From Actinocorallia sp. API 0066 (GTDB lineage Bacteria; Actinomycetota; Actinomycetes; Streptosporangiales; Streptosporangiaceae): a stretch of 64,000 bases of DNA. The position numbers and the translations under genes are program-made. The DNA lies in contig NZ_JAJLQY010000011.1 in assembly GCF_020991275.1 (NCBI RefSeq), positions 186,001 to 250,000 of the forward strand, in the 5' to 3' direction. Positions 35,305-45,734 of the stretch are shown here, in pieces. The notes beneath the pieces are model-generated. The model did not search any database and had not been told where the DNA came from. It saw nothing but the letters and a program-made list of their open reading frames with translations. The stretch's first letter is position 1. Each line of letters begins with the position of its first letter.

Positions 35305-35631
35305 ATGATCAAGAAGATCCTTTCCGTCCTCGCCCTGCTCGCCATGGGCGGGTGTTCCTACCTGGCGGTCCAGGCGGCCCTGGCGAGCCCGGACCGGGCC
35401 AAGTCGGGTGACTGCGTCCGCAACACCGGGGGCCAGAACGTCGAACTCGTGGACTGCGCCGACCCGGCCGCGGACTACCGGATCGTCGGCCGGGTGCCGA
35501 ACAAGACACGCGTCCAGGCACAGGTCAACGCCGCCTCGATCTGCGCGTCCTTCACCGATGCCCAGACCTTCTTCTGGAGGGGAGAGGAAGGCAAGCCGGG
35601 ATATGTGCTGTGCCTGGCCCCCGCCCATTAG
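35305..35631 (+). CDS. Small LppU-like lipoprotein
   Basis: The 108-aa product has a signal peptide ending in the lipobox MGGC (Cys at residue 17). The mature part carries a repeated pattern GDCV, VDC, DPAADYRIVGRV, then ICASF and a final LCL, as in actinomycete LppU/SCO3897-like lipoproteins. Four Cys suggest two disulfides. It lies 32 nt after the methyltransferase gene and is probably in the same transcript. Confidence 0.72.
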   Translation: MIKKILSVLALLAMGGCSYLAVQAALASPDRAKSGDCVRNTGGQNVELVDCADPAADYRIVGRVPNKTRVQAQVNAASICASFTDAQTFFWRGEEGKPGYVLCLAPAH

Positions 35632-35706
35632 CGGGACGCCCCGGGACGTCAGCGGGCCGACGTTAGACTGACAGCGGTCTTTGCCCGACTGCTGTTGAGG
35701 AATCCA

Positions 35707-38700
35707 TTGTCCGTCCAGGTGCGGCTGCTGGGGCCGGTGGACGTCGTCGTGGACGGTGTGGAGCTGCCGCTACCCGGGCTGCGCCGCAAGGCGGTCCTCG
35801 CCCGGCTCGCGCTGCGGCCGGGTGAGGTCGTCGGCGTCGACAGGCTCATCGACGCGGTGTGGGACGGCGACCCGCCCGCCACCGCGGTGAACGCGCTCCA
35901 GAGCCACGTCTCCTACCTGCGGCGGCTGCTCGGCCCGGACGCCGTCCGCGCCCAGGCCCCCGGCTACGTCCTCGCCGTCCCCGGCACCGACCTGCGCGAG
36001 GCCGAGCGGCTGATCGGCGAGGGCCGGGGCGCGCCCGGACCCCAGGAGCGGCTCGCCGCGCTGGAACGGGCCCTCGCGCTGTGGCGGGGGCAGCCGCTCG
36101 CCGACGTGCGGGAGCTCTCCTGGTTCGCGGGCGAGGCCGAACGGCTGGAACGCACCCGGCGGGCGGCCGAGCAGGCGGCGATCGAATGCCGGCTCGCGCT
36201 CGGCAGCCACGCCGCGCTCGTCCCGGAACTGACGGAACTGACCGCGCGGCACCCCTTCGACGAGGACCTCCACGGACAGCTCATGGTCGCCCTCTACCGC
36301 AGCGGAAGGCAGGCCGACGCCCTGACGGTCCTGCACGGGCTGCGCGCCAGGCTGCGCGACGAACTCGGCATCGACCCCGGCGGCCCGCTGCGCGACCTGG
36401 AGGCGGCGATCCTGCGCCAGGACCCCGGGCTCGACCTCGCGCCCGTGCCCGCCGCACGGCCCGGACGGCAGTCCGGCGGAGCCGCCCTGGTCGAGCGGGC
36501 CGAGGAGACCGGCCTGATCGACCGCGCCCTGGACGAGACGGTCAGCGGCGGCACCGGACACGTCCTGATCTTCGAGGGCCCCGCCGGGATCGGCAAGACC
36601 AGCCTGCTCGAACACGCCAGGAACCGGGCGTCCGCGCTCGGGTTCACCGTGGTCCGCGCGCGCGGCAGCGACCTGGAGACCGACTACGCCTGGGGCTGCG
36701 CAGGACAGCTGTTCCACCGGCACGCGGAGGCGGGCGCGCTGCTTTCCCCCGAAGGCGGACAGGCCACGGGCGGCGAATACCAGACGATCCTGTCCCTCTA
36801 CCGGCTGGCCGGCGACCTCGCGGCGCGCGACCCGCTGCTCCTCGTGCTGGACGACCTGCACTGGGCCGACACCCTGTCCGCCCAGTTCCTCGCGTTCCTC
36901 GCCGCCCGGCTCGACGCGCTGCGCGCCGTGCTCGTCATCGGGCTCCGGCCCGGCCACGAGCGCCTCCAGAGGTTCACCGCCGCTATCGGCGGGCTGCCCC
37001 ACGCCGTCACACGGGTGTTGCGGCCACTGACGTCCGAAGGGTGCGCGGCGCTGCTGTCCGGCGTCCTCGACGCGCCGCCGTCCCTGGTCGACCAGTGCCA
37101 CGCGCTGACTCGCGGCAACCCGTTCCTGCTGCGCGAACTGGCGCTCCAGCTCGCCGAGGCCGAGGACGACGCCGAACGGACGCTGCTGGAGGGCTCGCCG
37201 AGCCTCCACCGGTTCGTGGACAGGCAGCTACGCCACCTACCGCGTCCCTGCCTCGACGCCGCCCGGGTGCTCGCGGTCCTGGGCGACGGAACCGGCACCG
37301 ACTGGGTCGCCCGGGTCGCGCTGGTCACGCCGCGCGAGGCGCTCGACGCGCTGACGCCGCTGGTGTCGGACCAGCTCGTCGAGTGCGAGGGCGTCCCGCT
37401 GCGCTTCTCCTTCGCCCACCCCATGCTGCGCGCCGCCGTCTACGACGCGACACCCGCCGCGCTGCGCACCGAACTCCACCTGCGCGCCGCGCACACCGCG
37501 ACGGACGCGCACGACCCGCTGCGCGCCGCCACCCACCTGTCGCGGGTGCCGCCGGGGCTCGACGAGCGCGACCCGGTGCCGGTGCTCGACGCGGCCGCCG
37601 AACTGAGCCTCGCGCGCGGCGCGGTCGCCAGCACCGTCACGTTCCTGCGCCGGATGCTGGAGGAGGACCTCGGGGAGCGGCGGGTCGCGACCCTCGCCCG
37701 GCTCGGCACCGCCGAGGCGCTGGTGGACACCGGGCGGGCGGTGGAGACGCTGTCGGCGGTCCTCGCCGTCGAGCCGGACCCCGAGGCCCGCGCGCGGATC
37801 TCCTACGGGCTGGCCAGCACACTGTGGCTCGCCAGCCGCCCACGCGAGGCCGCGCGCGTCTGCCAGGCGGCGCTGGAGCGCGACAGCCTCATGTCCGAGG
37901 ACAGCAGGTACTTCCTCCAGTCCTGCGCCGTCATGGTCGCCTACGGGACGCGGCACGGGGCCGACCTCGTCGCGGCGGCCGACGCCTACCGGGGGCAGGA
38001 CGTCGGCGGCTCCCCCGACTCGCTCGGCGGTGTCGCGCTGGAGGCCGGGCTGGCGCTGCACGACATGTTCCAGAACCGTAGGGAATCCGCCGAACGACGG
38101 GCGCTGCGGGCCGTCACAGGAGACCGCCTGATCGGGCACCCCATGGCCGAGCCGCTGATGACGTGCGCCTGGTACGCGCTGCTGCCTTGCGACTCCCCGG
38201 CGCTGCTTCCGTCCGTGGAGGCGATGCTCGACCACAGCCGTCGCGCCGGCTCGTTCCGCGGTATGACGCCCGCCCTGCTGTACCGGGCGGAGCACATGTA
38301 CATCGGCGGGCACCTCGCCGAGGCCGTCGCCGACGCGCGGCAGGCGTGGGAGGTCGGCCAGTACGGCGCGACCGGGCTTTCCGAGACGTTCCTGGCGAAC
38401 GTCCTGCTCAACGCGCTCGTGGCGCGCGGCGAGATCAAGGAGGCGTCGGAGGTCCTGCGGCGCGTCAAGGCGTCACACGCCCCCGGCGTCACCCGCTCCA
38501 TCTACGCCCCCGGCGAGATCTCGCTGCTCCTGGCCCTAGGCGACACAGACACCGCTTTCGAACGGACCCTAGCCCTACGCGACGAGTGCGAGGCCGCCCC
38601 CATGACGAACCCGCTGGTCTCCGACTGGCGAGCCCCCCTGATCCACTGCCTCAACCGCCTCAACCGCCCCGAGGAGGCCCGAGAGGTAGCCGCCAACCTC

Positions 38701-39033
38701 CTGTCCCTCGCCGAAACCTGGGGCACCCCCCGAGCCCTGGGCCGAGCCCTCCGCCACGCCGCCTCCGCCGAACCGCTCCCCCGCCGCCTAAAACTCCTCG
38801 CCGAGTCCGTCCACCTCCTGGACCAAACCCGCTCCCACCTAGAACGAGCCAAATCCCACGCCGCCTACGCCCAAGCCCTAACCACCGCCAACCACCCAAC
38901 CAAAGCCCAAACCCACCTAACCACCGCCACCAACCTAGCCACCCAATGCGGCGCCCTCCCCTTGCAAACCTCCACCACCACCGCCCTAACCCACCTAGGC
39001 GGAACCCCTCCCCCCTCCCCCCAGCTCAGCTGA
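35707..39033 (+). CDS. SARP-type regulator with AAA ATPase and helical repeats
   Basis: The product is about 1108 aa from TTG 35707 (behind AGGA); a TTG four codons earlier is possible. Layout: winged helix (about 5-85, VQVRLLGPVDVVVDG onward), BTAD (90-235, ALALWRGQPLADV), AAA/STAND domain with Walker A GPAGIGKTSLL (about 290) and Walker B LLLVLDDLHWAD (about 377), then TPR-like helices to the end. It should be an ATP-dependent activator. From about 38,560 the coding strand turns C/A-rich and G-poor with A-ending codons (cta, caa, aaa). Confidence 0.87.
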   Translation: MSVQVRLLGPVDVVVDGVELPLPGLRRKAVLARLALRPGEVVGVDRLIDAVWDGDPPATAVNALQSHVSYLRRLLGPDAVRAQAPGYVLAVPGTDLREAERLIGEGRGAPGPQERLAALERALALWRGQPLADVRELSWFAGEAERLERTRRAAEQAAIECRLALGSHAALVPELTELTARHPFDEDLHGQLMVALYRSGRQADALTVLHGLRARLRDELGIDPGGPLRDLEAAILRQDPGLDLAPVPAARPGRQSGGAALVERAEETGLIDRALDETVSGGTGHVLIFEGPAGIGKTSLLEHARNRASALGFTVVRARGSDLETDYAWGCAGQLFHRHAEAGALLSPEGGQATGGEYQTILSLYRLAGDLAARDPLLLVLDDLHWADTLSAQFLAFLAARLDALRAVLVIGLRPGHERLQRFTAAIGGLPHAVTRVLRPLTSEGCAALLSGVLDAPPSLVDQCHALTRGNPFLLRELALQLAEAEDDAERTLLEGSPSLHRFVDRQLRHLPRPCLDAARVLAVLGDGTGTDWVARVALVTPREALDALTPLVSDQLVECEGVPLRFSFAHPMLRAAVYDATPAALRTELHLRAAHTATDAHDPLRAATHLSRVPPGLDERDPVPVLDAAAELSLARGAVASTVTFLRRMLEEDLGERRVATLARLGTAEALVDTGRAVETLSAVLAVEPDPEARARISYGLASTLWLASRPREAARVCQAALERDSLMSEDSRYFLQSCAVMVAYGTRHGADLVAAADAYRGQDVGGSPDSLGGVALEAGLALHDMFQNRRESAERRALRAVTGDRLIGHPMAEPLMTCAWYALLPCDSPALLPSVEAMLDHSRRAGSFRGMTPALLYRAEHMYIGGHLAEAVADARQAWEVGQYGATGLSETFLANVLLNALVARGEIKEASEVLRRVKASHAPGVTRSIYAPGEISLLLALGDTDTAFERTLALRDECEAAPMTNPLVSDWRAPLIHCLNRLNRPEEAREVAANLLSLAETWGTPRALGRALRHAASAEPLPRRLKLLAESVHLLDQTRSHLERAKSHAAYAQALTTANHPTKAQTHLTTATNLATQCGALPLQTSTTTALTHLGGTPPPSPQLS

Positions 39034-39350
39034 TCTTGCTGGTGACCTTGCGCGTGGTGTGGGGGTGGGGTGGACCGAATCCCGAAGAGGGGTGCGCGCA
39101 CTATCGATCTCCGGGGCGGGCCGAGCGTCGGCAAGCTCGACGCCGCGGACATCCGGGCATGCCGATGATCGGATGTCCGGACGTGAGGGGGCATTGTCGC
39201 CGCCACGAAACCCAGTGCGTTTGGCTCCCTGGCGCTGGTAACCCTTCCGGTCGGTAAGGCCGTAGACCCAGAAGCGGCGGTGAAGCGCTTGGAGGAGCTT
39301 GAAGGTGTTTCCGGGGACTCGGAGAGTTGAGGGGGCTACGATGGTGAATC
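39034..39350. other. Intergenic stretch at the left edge of the defence region
   Basis: These 317 bp carry no gene I can support. GC falls relative to the SARP gene to its left, marking a compositional change toward the TerD-vWA and BREX region. No tRNA, integrase or clear repeat is visible at this edge. Confidence 0.45.
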
Positions 39351-40723
39351 GTGCGATCTCTGACGAAGGGTGCGAACGCTCCAGTGGAGTCGTGCGCAGC
39401 GCGAATCGTGGTGAGCTGGCGGCCCGGGCCCAGGTGCCCCGTGGTGGATGCCGCGGCGATCGCACTCGATCGAACCGGCAAGGTCCGGTCGGACGACGAT
39501 TTTGTCTTTTACAACCAGCCTGTGCATCCGGTCGAGCATATCAGGCACGACGGCGGGAGCACTGACTCGGGCGGAGCCTCAGAACTGCTCATGGTCGACC
39601 TTGCCCGGCTTTCTCCGTCCCTCCAATCGGTTGTGGTCACGGCCTCGGTCGATGCTCAATCGTTCGGGGTGGTTGGGGGACTACAGGTACAGGTCTTCAA
39701 CGCGGTCACTGGGGAAGCGCTTATCGGGTTCGCCATCGATGGGGCGAGCAGTGAGACCGCCATGATTTGCGGTGAGCTGTACCGACACAACGGCGGATGG
39801 AAGTTCCGCGCGATCGGCCAAGGTTACTCGAATGGCCTGTCCGGGCTGGCAGCGGATTTCGGGATCGACGTCGAACCCGATGAGTCGACCCTGCAGCAGG
39901 TTCCGGCAAACATGGGCCAGCCGGTGAATCCTGTGTCTGCAACGCGAGCGACCGCTCCAGCGGTTCGGTTGGCCAAGCGTGAACGCCTCGCCTCGATGGA
40001 GCGCGACCTGGCTCTCACCGCGCCCGCGCTACTTCCGATGACAAAGCAAGTAGCGGTCTGCCTGGCCAAACACCGCCTCGGACATCACGACGCGCGAGTC
40101 GCGTTGTGTATCGATGTCAGTGGCTCCATGTACGACCTGTTCGACAGCGGTCAGGTTCAGCGGCTCATCGAGCGGGTCCTCGCCATGGGACTGAGGTTTG
40201 ACGACGACGGGAAAGTCGATGTCTTCGCCTTCTCTGACAAAGCGGTGAGGATCGGTGAGCTCGGGACGGACAACCATGTCGGCTTCGCTGACGAGATCTG
40301 GCAAGGGCCTTCGCTCGGCGGCGGTACCAGCTACGGTCCGGCGATGCGGCTCATCCGACGGTATTATTTCGGAACCGCCGCCAAGCGGCGTACGCCCCTT
40401 CACGCGGACAGGCCCGTCTATGTCATGTGGATCACCGACGGGGCCAGTAGCGACGAGAGACTGTCGGTCAGCCACATCACCTCGTCCAGCTACGAACCGA
40501 TCTTCTGGCAGTTCATGGCCATCGACGAAGAACCGGCGACCAATGGTATGACCCGTACGGCTTCCTCAGGGAGCTCGATGACCTCTCCGGAAGACTGGTC
40601 GACAATGTCTCGTTCTTCTCCGTCGATGATCCCGCGAAGATCAGCGACGACGCGCTGTTCGATCGGATGATGACCGAGTATCCGTCATGGTTGGAGCAGG
40701 CAAGGAAGAACGGCCTCATTTGA
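39351..40723 (+). pseudogene. TerD-domain plus von Willebrand A protein, frameshifted near its C terminus
   Basis: From GTG 39351 the frame encodes a TerD-like domain (starts RSLTKGANAPVE; about 1-170) and a vWA domain with intact MIDAS residues (CIDVSGSMYD, GGGTSYGPA, ITDGAS). The continuous frame ends at 40670 with out-of-family residues. The expected vWA end is found one frame over, from about 40544: WYDPYGFLRELDDLSGRLVD through FFSVDDP to a TGA at 40721-40723. So a net one-base shift lies at about 40,541-40,546. TerD-vWA proteins belong to the tellurite/phage-stress cluster and are often near defence genes. GC is near 60%, lower than the flanks. Confidence 0.8.
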
Positions 40724-40975
40724 TCAAGGGTCGACACAGACGCCGCGACCGGTCCTTTCGGCACGAATCCGTTCGACGGCATGCTGAGCTCGCTCATGGC
40801 GTGGGCAGATGGAGATCAAGTGCTGGGCTGATCGGAGTGGGCGTGCCGCGTTGACGCCGGTGGTGGAGACCTCCTCAAGGACAGGCACACCCTCTAGGAT
40901 TCTTTGCCAGGAGTGGGAGTTACAGGGACGCGGCGGACGTGGGTGCGTCCGGTAGAGAGACACACGGAGAGCCGT

Positions 40976-43900
40976 ATGCGGGAAGGCCGGTGGACGGCGG
41001 TCACCGAGTCCGAGTACGAGCACGAGCGTCGCGGTCTCGAAGCGATCCGGAGGCGTCTGCCGGACGAGGAGCCCTGGCGTGCCTGGTCGAACTTCACGTT
41101 CACGGCGGCGAGTGGTCACGTACGCGAGATAGATCTTCTGGTGACGGCCCCGGCCGGCGTGTTCCTCATCGAGCTGAAGGACTGGCACGGCGCGGTCCAC
41201 GGCGGCGGCAACGACTGGGTGCAGACCACCCCCGGCGGGACGAGGCGGCGCCACGGCAATCCGCTGCATCTGGCGAACCGCAAGGCCAAGGAACTGTCCG
41301 GGCTGATCAACAGCGGTCCCCGAGGGCCCGGGACGCGCGGCAGGATCTGGGTGGGCGAGGCGGTCTGCTTCACCGACGATCGACTCCGGGTGACGCTCCC
41401 GCCCGCGGACATGAACGGTGTGTTCACCGTCAAGCAGCTCGCGGAGATGCTCGCGGAGCCGCCGTCCGACGCCCGGCACCGGATCACGGCCGAGACGTCC
41501 CGCCACGTCCTCTCCGCCCTGAAAAGGTTGGGTATCGCGCCCATTCGCCGTCAGCACGAGGTCGGCGGCTACCTCCTCGACGCCAAGGCCTTCGATTCCG
41601 GGCCCACCTGGGCCGATTACCGGGGCCGCCACTCCCAGTTGCACGACCTGGCTCGGGTGCGCGTCTTCCTCAGCGAGCGGGGCGCCTCCGACGACGAACG
41701 CCGCTCCGTGGAGCAGGCCGCGGCCCGGGAGGCCATGGTGCTCAGCCGGTTCCGGCACCCGGGCGCGGTGCAGCTGAAGACCTACCTGCCCTCGGGGCAT
41801 CCCGCCGGTCCGGCGATCCTCTTCGACTACCACCCCGAGACGCTGCGCCTGGACGACTACCTCGTCGAGCACGGGCAGCGGCTGGAACTGGAGGGCCGCC
41901 TCGCCCTGGTGCGCCAGCTCGCCGAGACGATCCGTTCCGCGCACTCCCGGCGGGTCCACCACCGCACGCTGTCAGCGCACGCGGTACACGTCGTCCCGCG
42001 TGACCGCGGTCCGCGCGGGAGGGACCTCGGCGAGGAGCAGCGCTGGCTGCGACCGTGGCTGAAGATCGCGGACTGGCAGATCGCCGTCGGCCACAGCGCC
42101 ACTGAAGGCAGACCGCTCACCCTGGCGCCCACCCGGCTTTCCGGTTCCCACGTCTCGGAGCGGGCCGATCCCTACCTGGCGCCCGAGCTACGCCTCCCGA
42201 AGGCCGATCCGGTGCGCCTGGACGTCTACGGACTGGGCGTGCTCACCTACCTGCTCGTCACCGGGCAGGCCCCGGGCGCGAGCCAGAGTGAGGTCATGGC
42301 CCACCTGGAAGCCGGGGGAAGCCTGCGTCCCAGCGCGCTGGTGGACGGACTCCACCCGGACATAGACGAACTGGTGGAAGCGGCCACGGCGTACGAACCG
42401 GGCCGACGGCTCTCCACGGTCGATGACTTCCTGGAGATGCTGGAGTACGTCGAGGAGGCGTTCGCCGACGAGGTCGTGACGGACGAGGGCAACGGAAGCG
42501 GAGACGGCGCCGGGGGCGACGGTCCGGCACCGGAGCGTCCGGAGCCGGAGAAGGATCCGCTGGAGGCGGTGGCCGGGGACGTGCTGGCCGGCCGCTGGGA
42601 GGTGACGCGTCGCCTCGGCACGGGCTCGACGTCGCGCGCGTTCCTGGTGCGGGACCTGGAGGGCGAACCGCGCCGGAGCGGGGCCCTGCCGTTGGCGGTA
42701 CTGAAGGTCGCGCTGAGCGAGGCCAAGCACGCGATCCTCGACCTGGAGGCCGCGGTCCTCAGCCGTATCCACCGGGATTCCAGCGTCATCTCACTCTACG
42801 AGCAGGCGCCGCTGACGCTCGGCGGCCGCCGGGTCCTGGTCCTGGAGTACGTGGGCGACAGCCGGGAGCCGAAGGAGCAGGACCCCGGCGCCGGGGGTAC
42901 CGGCAAGGGCCCGCGCCGCCGTGAGGACACCGTCGCGCGGCAGTTGCGGGACAACGGCCGTCTCGGCATGGACCAGCTCGAGGCGTACGGCAAGTACCTG
43001 TTCGGCGCGGTGGAACACCTGGAGGCGGAAGGGATCTGGCACCGGGACCTCAAGCCGGACAACATCGCGATCCGGATCCGTCCCAACGGCACCCGGCAGC
43101 TCGTGCTGATCGACTTCTCGCTCGCCGGATATCCGGCCAGGGACATCGAGGCCGGCACCGAGGGCTATCTCGACCCCTTCGTGGGGGTCATCACGCGCGG
43201 CTCGTACGACGGGCACGCCGAGCGGTACGCGCTGGCGGTGACGTTGCACGAGATGGCGTCGAACGAGCTGCCCCGCTGGGGGGACGGCTCGGTCACCGCC
43301 CGGCAGACCGACCCGGCCAGGTGGCCGTACCCGGAGCTCGCCGCCGACGCTTTTGAGCCCGCCGTCCGGGACGGACTGGTCGCCTTCTTCCGCAAGGCCC
43401 TGGCCCGGGACGTGAAGGACCGCTTCCCGGACCTGAAGCCCATGGAGGCCGCCTGGCGCCGCATCTTCCTGGACGCGCAGCGCACGACGGCGCCGAGTAG
43501 CGGCCACGGTCAGCGGACGGGCAGGGCGAGCCGTGTCCGGGACGTGTCGGGCGCTGCCGGGCCGGACACGGCAGCGGAGCCGCGGATCGGGCGGGAGGAC
43601 GACGCCTCCGCCGAACAGTTCCGCGACGGCCAGGCGGAGCGCGCGGATCGGAACACCCCGCTGTCGGTGGCGGGCCTGACGCTCGCGGCGCAGTCACAGC
43701 TCTTCGCGATGGGGTTGAACACCGTCGGGGACGTCCTGGACTACTCGGCGCGCAAGTTCCTCACCGCGCCGGGCATGGGCTCGCGCACCCGTGAGGAGAT
43801 CCAGGGCCGTCAGAAGGAGTGGAACGCCCGCCTGGGCAGGGCGGCCCCGGCGCCGCTGAGCTCGGAGGGACGCAGGGCCGCCGGGGAGGAGCTCTCCGAG

Positions 43901-45682
43901 CTGGAGCGGGACATCGCCGACTCGGTCGTCTCGGCCGACGCGGACGTGCGCGATCCGCTGGTCCTCGGCCGACTCAGCCTGGACGCGCTCGCCACCCGCC
44001 TGGTACCCAAGCCGTCCAGCGGCAACGCGCGCCCCAACACCACCGAGCGGGAGGCGATCCGCCTGCTGCTCCGCCTGCCGGACGAACGGGGAGCGCTGCC
44101 GGACGGTCTGCCCTGGGTCAGACAGCGGGACGTCGCCGAGGCCCTGGGGCTGACCGCGGGCCATATCTCGCCGATGGTGAAGGAGGCCCGCAAGCGCTGG
44201 TTCAACGACCCCGCCCTCGGCCTGCTGCGCGAACAGGTGGTGGATCTGCTCGCCGAGCGCGGCCGGGTGGCTTCGGCCGTGGAGCTCGCCGACGCGCTGA
44301 TAGCCCGGCGCGGAACCCAGCTCGCGGAGCGGCGCGCCCGCCGCGCGCTCGCACTGTCGATCCTGCGCGCGGTGGTGGAGCGGGAGAGCTACGACAACGA
44401 GTCCCCGCAGCTCTTCCGGTATCTCCACGCGCGCACCCCCAAGGGCGCGGATCCGGTCCTCGGTCTGCTCGCCCTGGACGTCCGGGAAGGGGTGGACGGT
44501 CCGGACACCCCGACGCTGCCCGCCCTCCAGGCGTACGCGCTGAAGCTGGGCGAGCGCGCCGACAGGCTCGCGGCGTTGGAGTCGCTGCCGACCGCGAGCA
44601 CGGTCCTCACCGATCTCGCCGCGGTGCGCCGTCCGCCGGGCAGCCTGAACTGGGACGAGCGGCGTACCGCCGAGATCGCGGCGGCCGCCTCCACCTCGGC
44701 CGCGCTCACTCCCCGGCTGGAGATCTACCCGCGCGATCTGAGCCTGGTGCGCGCGCTGCGCATCACCCAGGCCGGCGTGGTCGCCGTGCTGCCGGGTGTC
44801 ACGGAGGAGGACCACCAGCCTGGCCTGACCGTCGAGGCCCTGCACAAGCGGGTCACCACCCGCTTTCCCGACCTCGGCACCGACCCGCTGGCCCGGCGCG
44901 AGCTGCCGACCGGCGTCGCCCTGGTGCGCGATCTGCGGCAGGCGGGTTTTGAGCTGAAGCTGGCCACGCGCTACGACGGGGTGCTCCGGCTGTTCCCGGA
45001 CCGCCCGCCGGGCGGCGCCACCGCCGGACTGACCTCGGCGAGCTGGAGCGCCTCGGCGTCACGCCGGTCCACCCCGACCCGGTACGACGAGGACACCGCC
45101 GTCGCCGCCGCTGTGAAAGCGGAACAGCGGCTGACGCACTCGACGCGGCAGGACGGCTTCCGGGTGCTGACGGTGCCGCAGCGCCGGGCTGAGGAGGCGG
45201 TGCGGCTGCTGGCGGCGGCGCCGTACGGGGCCCGGCCGCTCTCGCTGACCGGGCTGTTCGTCGCCGAGCTGCGCGGCCTGGTGAGCGAAGCCGACCGGCC
45301 GACCTGGGAGACCGTCCTGAAGGCCGACGCCGCGGAGACCGGCAGCCCGGCGCACCGCCAACTGCGCATCCGCACCGACAAGGCGTGGGGGCGCGTCGAG
45401 CCGAAACTGCGGGAACGGCTTGCCGCCCGGCGTGCGGACGGCCCGCTGCTGCTCACCGACACCGCGATCCTCGCCCGGTACGACGCGTTCGACCTGCTCG
45501 GACGGCTCGCGGAACAGGCAAGGCAGGGCGGTAGCCCGCTCTGGCTGCTCGTCGCACAGTCCGACCCGGCGAGAGCCCCTCGGTTGGCCGGACAGAGCGT
45601 GCCGTATCAGGCAGGATTCGATGAGTGGATCGTCGTACCGGACGCGTGGGTGGCGCGCCGACATCTGGTGCCGGACACCTGA
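40976..45682 (+). CDS. pglW: PglW: NERD domain, pseudokinase, Ser/Thr kinase and HTH-containing BREX type 2 protein
   Basis: The product is 1568 aa from ATG 40976, behind GGAG; a TTG 24 codons upstream is less likely. Parts seen: NERD domain (about 35-100, REIDLLVTAPAGVFLIELKD); a first kinase fold (about 205-500) whose loop reads VHHRTLSAHAVHV and whose DFG reads ADW, so probably inactive; a second kinase (531-838) with LAVLKV and a good catalytic loop WHRDLKPDNIAI (about 688), though DFG is DFS; a helix-hairpin-helix resembling the RNA polymerase alpha C-terminal domain (895-948); and a sigma-4-like HTH (about 1022-1080). PglW is the kinase of the Pgl/BREX-2 phage-defence system. pglX starts 52 nt after its stop. 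Confidence 0.93.
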   Translation: MREGRWTAVTESEYEHERRGLEAIRRRLPDEEPWRAWSNFTFTAASGHVREIDLLVTAPAGVFLIELKDWHGAVHGGGNDWVQTTPGGTRRRHGNPLHLANRKAKELSGLINSGPRGPGTRGRIWVGEAVCFTDDRLRVTLPPADMNGVFTVKQLAEMLAEPPSDARHRITAETSRHVLSALKRLGIAPIRRQHEVGGYLLDAKAFDSGPTWADYRGRHSQLHDLARVRVFLSERGASDDERRSVEQAAAREAMVLSRFRHPGAVQLKTYLPSGHPAGPAILFDYHPETLRLDDYLVEHGQRLELEGRLALVRQLAETIRSAHSRRVHHRTLSAHAVHVVPRDRGPRGRDLGEEQRWLRPWLKIADWQIAVGHSATEGRPLTLAPTRLSGSHVSERADPYLAPELRLPKADPVRLDVYGLGVLTYLLVTGQAPGASQSEVMAHLEAGGSLRPSALVDGLHPDIDELVEAATAYEPGRRLSTVDDFLEMLEYVEEAFADEVVTDEGNGSGDGAGGDGPAPERPEPEKDPLEAVAGDVLAGRWEVTRRLGTGSTSRAFLVRDLEGEPRRSGALPLAVLKVALSEAKHAILDLEAAVLSRIHRDSSVISLYEQAPLTLGGRRVLVLEYVGDSREPKEQDPGAGGTGKGPRRREDTVARQLRDNGRLGMDQLEAYGKYLFGAVEHLEAEGIWHRDLKPDNIAIRIRPNGTRQLVLIDFSLAGYPARDIEAGTEGYLDPFVGVITRGSYDGHAERYALAVTLHEMASNELPRWGDGSVTARQTDPARWPYPELAADAFEPAVRDGLVAFFRKALARDVKDRFPDLKPMEAAWRRIFLDAQRTTAPSSGHGQRTGRASRVRDVSGAAGPDTAAEPRIGREDDASAEQFRDGQAERADRNTPLSVAGLTLAAQSQLFAMGLNTVGDVLDYSARKFLTAPGMGSRTREEIQGRQKEWNARLGRAAPAPLSSEGRRAAGEELSELERDIADSVVSADADVRDPLVLGRLSLDALATRLVPKPSSGNARPNTTEREAIRLLLRLPDERGALPDGLPWVRQRDVAEALGLTAGHISPMVKEARKRWFNDPALGLLREQVVDLLAERGRVASAVELADALIARRGTQLAERRARRALALSILRAVVERESYDNESPQLFRYLHARTPKGADPVLGLLALDVREGVDGPDTPTLPALQAYALKLGERADRLAALESLPTASTVLTDLAAVRRPPGSLNWDERRTAEIAAAASTSAALTPRLEIYPRDLSLVRALRITQAGVVAVLPGVTEEDHQPGLTVEALHKRVTTRFPDLGTDPLARRELPTGVALVRDLRQAGFELKLATRYDGVLRLFPDRPPGGATAGLTSASWSASASRRSTPTRYDEDTAVAAAVKAEQRLTHSTRQDGFRVLTVPQRRAEEAVRLLAAAPYGARPLSLTGLFVAELRGLVSEADRPTWETVLKADAAETGSPAHRQLRIRTDKAWGRVEPKLRERLAARRADGPLLLTDTAILARYDAFDLLGRLAEQARQGGSPLWLLVAQSDPARAPRLAGQSVPYQAGFDEWIVVPDAWVARRHLVPDT

Positions 45683-45734
45683 CCTGATCCATACCCGACC
45701 CGTCTCACCCGTTCACCTCGTACAGGAGCCGTCC

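Noticed and set aside
39101-39481. A 126-codon - strand frame at the left edge of the defence region
   Set aside because: It overlaps the TerD-vWA start, has no ribosome site or family signal, and has a Pro/Arg/Ser-rich composition.
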